From the NCBI GenBank assembly GCA_027487145.1, contig JAIYEC010000069.1, positions 1 through 42,994 of the forward strand: DNA of 42,994 nt. Direction: 5' to 3'. The notes below the pieces were generated by a model. That model was not told the origin of the DNA and ran no database searches. It worked only from the letters and a program-made list of their open reading frames with translations. A program made the translations under genes and the position numbers. Of the stretch, positions 40,711 through 42,994 are shown piece after piece; the first letter of the stretch is position 1; every line of letters starts with the position of its first letter. This DNA comes from a bacterium (GTDB lineage Bacteria > Patescibacteriota > Minisyncoccia > Phycocordibacterales > UBA918).

Positions 40711-41097
40711 ATGAGCTTGTATTCAACAAATGAAAATAAGAATTGGATAAAAGCTACTCGTGCGTACTATCGATACATTGATGCCAAAAATTTAGATGGG
40801 TTATATCAATTATTCACCGATGATATTGTGTACATAAGAGCAGGCACTCCAGCTATTATTGGAATGCAACAATTTCAGAATTTCTATGAAAAAGGAAGAA
40901 TAATCCATTCAGGTAAGCACAAAAGGCTGACTTTTGAAACAAAAAAGCAATCGCTACATACCTCAGGAGTTTTTGTTGGTATTCTTAAAAATGGAGACAG
41001 TGTTGAGGTTAAGTTTTCAGAGATTTTCTATTTTGATAAACAAGGAAAGATCTGTAAACGAATCACACGCTTTCCAGCTAGAATGAGAAAGATTTAG
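40711..41097 (+). CDS. SnoaL/NTF2-like small protein
   Basis: The 128-residue product fits the NTF2-like cone fold. The N-terminal helix region ATRAYYRYIDAKNLDGLYQLF is followed by TDDIVYIRAGTPAIIGMQQFQNFY, then beta strands (VFVGILKNGDSVEVKFSEIFYFDKQGKI). Such proteins include isomerases, hydrolases and ligand binders; the reaction cannot be told from sequence. It is AT-rich and lies in a run of small accessory genes. Confidence 0.75.
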   Translation: MSLYSTNENKNWIKATRAYYRYIDAKNLDGLYQLFTDDIVYIRAGTPAIIGMQQFQNFYEKGRIIHSGKHKRLTFETKKQSLHTSGVFVGILKNGDSVEVKFSEIFYFDKQGKICKRITRFPARMRKI

Positions 41098-41200
41098 TTC
41101 GTAAAAATAATTTAGGATAATAAACATATAAAATAATGTCGTGACCTTGTCTTTTTTTTAGGAGTGTAGTATTGTTGACTTAGAAACAAAGGAGACTCAA

Positions 41201-41590
41201 ATGTCATTTGAAGAAAACGTCATTCGCTATTGTGCGGAAAGAAATATCGACTATCCGATCACGAGGGAAAAAGTAGAGTTCAGTCTTTTCTTCTCTGATT
41301 CACTGGGAAAGAAAGGCTATAAAAGTGCTAGGTGGATTGAGGCTGATGATGGACCTGCCGATCTGGTATGTCCACTATTTCTCTTTTTAGAGGGACTTCA
41401 TAACATCACAACGCTTGCGGGCTTTTCTTCAAACCGTACTAATATCATATATTTAAAGAACGAAACCCTACGGTTTGTTCTAAGCTCTTTTTTGGCAGAA
41501 AAGTGGGATTCTGATAGTCCAATAGTTAGGTCCATTCGGCATTATAGTAACGTTCGATTGGATTACCCCATACCCTCCTGGTGGGATTGA
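41201..41590 (+). CDS. Unknown small protein with Shine-Dalgarno (129 residues)
   Basis: No family is recognised. The protein is soluble, with segments NVIRYCAERNIDYPITREKV and CPLFLFLEGLHNITTLAGFS and an end of YPIPSWWD. A strong Shine-Dalgarno (AAAGGAG) lies 6 nt before the ATG, one of only three in the window. A large GC-rich terminator follows. The Shine-Dalgarno and position among small ORFs suggest a recently acquired gene. Confidence 0.7.
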   Translation: MSFEENVIRYCAERNIDYPITREKVEFSLFFSDSLGKKGYKSARWIEADDGPADLVCPLFLFLEGLHNITTLAGFSSNRTNIIYLKNETLRFVLSSFLAEKWDSDSPIVRSIRHYSNVRLDYPIPSWWD

Positions 41591-41618
41591 GATTTAAATA
41601 TATGGTTCCAACTGCAAC

Positions 41619-41667
41619 AACCGCCCGCCCGACTTTTCAAATTGAAAAGTCGGGCGGGCGGTTTCTC
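41619..41667 (+). terminator. 22-bp GC-rich terminator hairpin
   Basis: Arms 41619-41640 and 41642-41663 are perfectly complementary around a single A, with an AACCGCCCGCCCGAC-type base and TTTTCAA near the tip. Ts follow. The arms are longer than needed for termination. Confidence 0.85.
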
Positions 41668-41670
41668 TAT

Positions 41671-41703
41671 TAAATCTCCCTGGGGTTCCCCTAGGGAGAT
41701 TTA
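41671..41703. repeat. Second hairpin of the pre-mraZ array
   Basis: TAAATCTCCCT (41671-41681) and AGGGAGATTTA (41693-41703) enclose GGGG-TT-CCCC. The structure is nearly symmetric and would fold on either strand. Confidence 0.8.
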
Positions 41704-41734
41704 CAAGTGGCACCAGCGAAGCTGGTGCCACTTG
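41704..41734. repeat. Third hairpin of the pre-mraZ array
   Basis: CAAGTGGCACCAGC (41704-41717) and its exact complement (41721-41734) flank a GAA loop. The core GGCACCAGC is shared with the hairpin at the murA stop codon. It starts directly where the second hairpin ends. Confidence 0.8.
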
Positions 41735-41743
41735 TGTATAAGT

Positions 41744-41804
41744 GTGGTTGCTGGTGGGTGAAAGTGGTATAGAATATACAAGTGGTGGGAGATAGTGGTA
41801 TACT
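41744..41804 (+). promoter_or_regulatory. MraZ-box repeats and extended -10 promoter of mraZ
   Basis: Direct repeats GTGGT, GTGGG and GTGGT start at 41744, 41754 and 41764 with 5-nt spacers. A second pair, GTGGG and GTGGT, starts at 41785 and 41795, again with a 5-nt spacer. This is the arrangement known for MraZ operators (TGGG-type 5-mers every 10 bp in E. coli). The last repeat overlaps an extended -10, TGG plus TATACT (41796-41804). Self-repression by MraZ is the natural reading. Confidence 0.85.
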
Positions 41805-41817
41805 TCGTGAGAAGTAT

Positions 41818-41889
41818 GCTGAGTTGGTTCCGAGACCCTCCGCAACGATCTCCACATCAAATTGTGGAAGGTCTCGGGACCAGCTCAGC
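41818..41889 (+). ncRNA. Structured 5' leader of mraZ
   Basis: A 20-bp stem pairs 41818-41837 with 41870-41889 (two G-U pairs, otherwise perfect). It encloses a 6-bp hairpin, TCCACA (41851-41856) with TGTGGA (41863-41868). It starts about 7 nt after the expected transcription start and ends 11 nt before the ATG. No Shine-Dalgarno or T tract is visible. It may protect the 5' end or control ribosome entry; this is inferred from structure only. Confidence 0.65.
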
Positions 41890-41900
41890 TATCAAGTTTT

Positions 41901-42335
41901 ATGTTAATTGGCGAATACAAGCATACGTTGGACCCCAAGAAACGGCTGTCCTTGCCGTCTAAATGGCGCAAGGAACTTGGGAAAACGCTTGTCGTCACAC
42001 GTGGACTTGATAACTGTCTCTTTGTATATCCGCTCACGGAGTGGGAGAAAATCACTGCGAAAATCGGTGAGCTCCCACTCGGGCAGGCGGATACAAGAAG
42101 TTTCAATCGATTCTTCTTGTCAGGAGCCACAGAGGTGGAGGTGGATTCAGTTGGACGTATTCTCGTGCCAGACTTCTTGAAAGAATTTGGAAAACTAGAG
42201 TCAAGCGTTGTCTTGGCCGGTATCCATAGTCGAATCGAGATTTGGGATGAGAAACGATGGGAGACGTATAAGCGCTCGATCGAACAGCAAGCAGATGCTT
42301 TGGCAGAGAAGCTTGGTGAGATAGGCGTCCTCTAG
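41901..42335 (+). CDS. mraZ: Transcriptional regulator MraZ
   Basis: The 144-residue product has two SpoVT/AbrB-like halves with the signature D-x-x-x-R: DPKKRLSLPSKWR and DSVGRILVPDFL. It forms ring-shaped oligomers that bind 10-bp-spaced repeats and repress the mra/dcw division cluster. Matching repeats are present at 41744-41799. The ATG at 41901 starts the typical MLIGEYKHTLD; a longer frame from 41862 would begin inside the leader hairpin. Element E and rsmH follow. Confidence 0.95.
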   Translation: MLIGEYKHTLDPKKRLSLPSKWRKELGKTLVVTRGLDNCLFVYPLTEWEKITAKIGELPLGQADTRSFNRFFLSGATEVEVDSVGRILVPDFLKEFGKLESSVVLAGIHSRIEIWDEKRWETYKRSIEQQADALAEKLGEIGVL

Positions 42336-42339
42336 AGAA

Positions 42340-42447
42340 TTCTCAAAATCTCCTCAAACTTCGTTGTGTTGCACTCGGAAACACTCATCGTACAAAAAGT
42401 ACGCCTCGCGTTTCCTCACTTGCACGCCTCGTCTGAGAAAATTTTGA
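42340..42447 (+). repeat. Dispersed 3' hairpin element E
   Basis: The element starts 4 nt after the mraZ stop codon. Outer arms are TCAAAATCTCCTCA (42343-42356) and TGAGAAAATTTTGA (42434-42447). Inside are CTTCGTTGTGTTGCAC, GGAAAC/GTTTCC arms and an apex CGTAC/GTACG, then GCCTCGCG and CACGCCTCGTCT. The core reads GTACGCCTC rather than GTACACCTC, and the left arm changes from TGTAC to CGTAC to keep the pair. Confidence 0.85.
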
Positions 42448-42471
42448 CCATCCTCTAATATTCACTTAAGT

Positions 42472-42994
42472 ATGCAACACATCACAGTGCTTCTCAAAGA
42501 AGCAGTTGACGCTCTGGCACTTGCACCAGACTCGATTGTGGTTGATGCAACCTTCGGTGCCGGAGGCCACGCACGCGCAATCACAAAACAGCTCGATCAA
42601 AAAGGTGTATACATTGGTATTGATACCGATGAGACAGCCTTCAAAGACCATACCTTCACAGAAACTAAAACAACCGTTCACCTGGTGAACGACAACTTTA
42701 AAAACATTACCGACATTCTTCGTTCTTTACATATTACACATACTGATGCCGTCTTAGCAGACTTGGGGTGGCGACAGGATCAATTTACTGATGGTGGAAA
42801 GGGCTTTTCATTTATGAAAGATGAACCGCTCCACATGACCTTCGGAGATCCGACTGCCTACGACTTCACTGCGTTTGATATCGTCAATAGTTGGGAAGAG
42901 TCATCTATAGCCGACATTATCTTCGGGTACGGCGAAGAGCGAGCTTCAAGACGAATAGCGAGAGCAATCGTTGAGGCTCGAAAAAAGACTCCCA
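42472..42994 (+). CDS. rsmH: 16S rRNA m4C1402 methyltransferase RsmH (MraW), N-terminal part
   Basis: The visible 174 residues run off the window. They contain the SAM-binding motif VVDATFGAGGHARAI, IGIDTDETAF, DAVLADLGWRQDQF and KGFSFMKDEPLHM, all typical of RsmH. The family methylates C1402 in the ribosomal P site. The gene follows mraZ as in most bacteria, with element E between them. TAATAT (42456-42461) ends 10 nt before the ATG. The usual DLGVSS is here DLGWRQ, a small departure near the substrate loop. Confidence 0.94.
   Translation, partial: MQHITVLLKEAVDALALAPDSIVVDATFGAGGHARAITKQLDQKGVYIGIDTDETAFKDHTFTETKTTVHLVNDNFKNITDILRSLHITHTDAVLADLGWRQDQFTDGGKGFSFMKDEPLHMTFGDPTAYDFTAFDIVNSWEESSIADIIFGYGEERASRRIARAIVEARKKTP

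Noticed and set aside
41594..41860. Minus-strand ORF of 88 codons before mraZ
   Set aside because: It consists of the three hairpins and the MraZ boxes read backwards and has no promoter or start signal.

Overview
The window looks like a piece of a Patescibacteria (Candidate Phyla Radiation) chromosome, most likely a Parcubacteria-type lineage. The reasons are moderate GC, the standard code with TGA as stop, a tRNA without an encoded CCA, short or degenerate versions of core enzymes (a PriA without helicase motifs, an 85-residue MreD-like protein, a 198-residue delta-prime-like protein), class I LysRS, many lineage-type secreted proteins, and very few Shine-Dalgarno sites. About half of the genes have a -10 element that places the transcription start on or next to the start codon. 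This assignment is inferred from gene content, since no rRNA is present.

Layout. 1-2732: a minus-strand run of HxlR regulator, mutM and ung, continuing into a truncated membrane protein, divergent from a nitroreductase, with two palindromic operators between them. 2733-4870: tRNA-Asn inside an unusually long pre-tRNA helix, two small ORFs with their own promoters and terminators, and two secreted peptidoglycan-acting proteins (an SLT-like protein and a zinc amidase). 4910-14645: a ten-kilobase cell-surface locus with a Thr/Ser-rich secreted protein, a 1285-residue protein built from two tandem copies of about 540 residues, a smaller protein sharing its C-terminal domain, a DUF916-like membrane-anchored protein, a dockerin-bearing protein and a membrane-anchored cohesin-like protein. 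14627-16740: ClC channel, glutaredoxin-like protein and ribosome hibernation factor. 16723-21931 (minus strand): HTH-MurA fusion, PriA-like, def and fmt. 22012-28804: a first MreB, then a TraD/VirD4-like ATPase followed by two unknown proteins. 29067-33510: delta-prime-like protein, frr, rseP, a possible cyclodipeptide-synthase-like protein and proS. 33589-38018: TrpR-like regulator, then mreB-mreC-mreD-PBP2 for cell elongation. 38201-42994: greA, lysS, three small ORFs, then mraZ and rsmH at the start of a division/cell-wall cluster.

The main observations not explained by ordinary annotation are these. (1) A family of six hairpin elements (A-F) lies directly 3' of stop codons, always in the orientation of the upstream gene, with a conserved core GTACACCTC and stems that change in a compensating way. 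(2) Three perfect 34-40 bp palindromes share the core CACCTATTAATAGGTG; two of them flank the TrpR-like gene. (3) A surface locus combines an adjacent cohesin/dockerin pair with WxL-like and DUF916-like proteins. (4) A MurA enzyme is fused to an XRE DNA-binding domain. (5) An acquired-looking gene next to proS shows residues expected of cyclodipeptide synthases. (6) tRNA-Asn has complementary leader and trailer sequences. (7) The mraZ promoter carries GTGG boxes at exact 10-bp steps, followed by a long leader hairpin. All functional statements come from reading the sequence and from knowledge of protein families; no database search was run.
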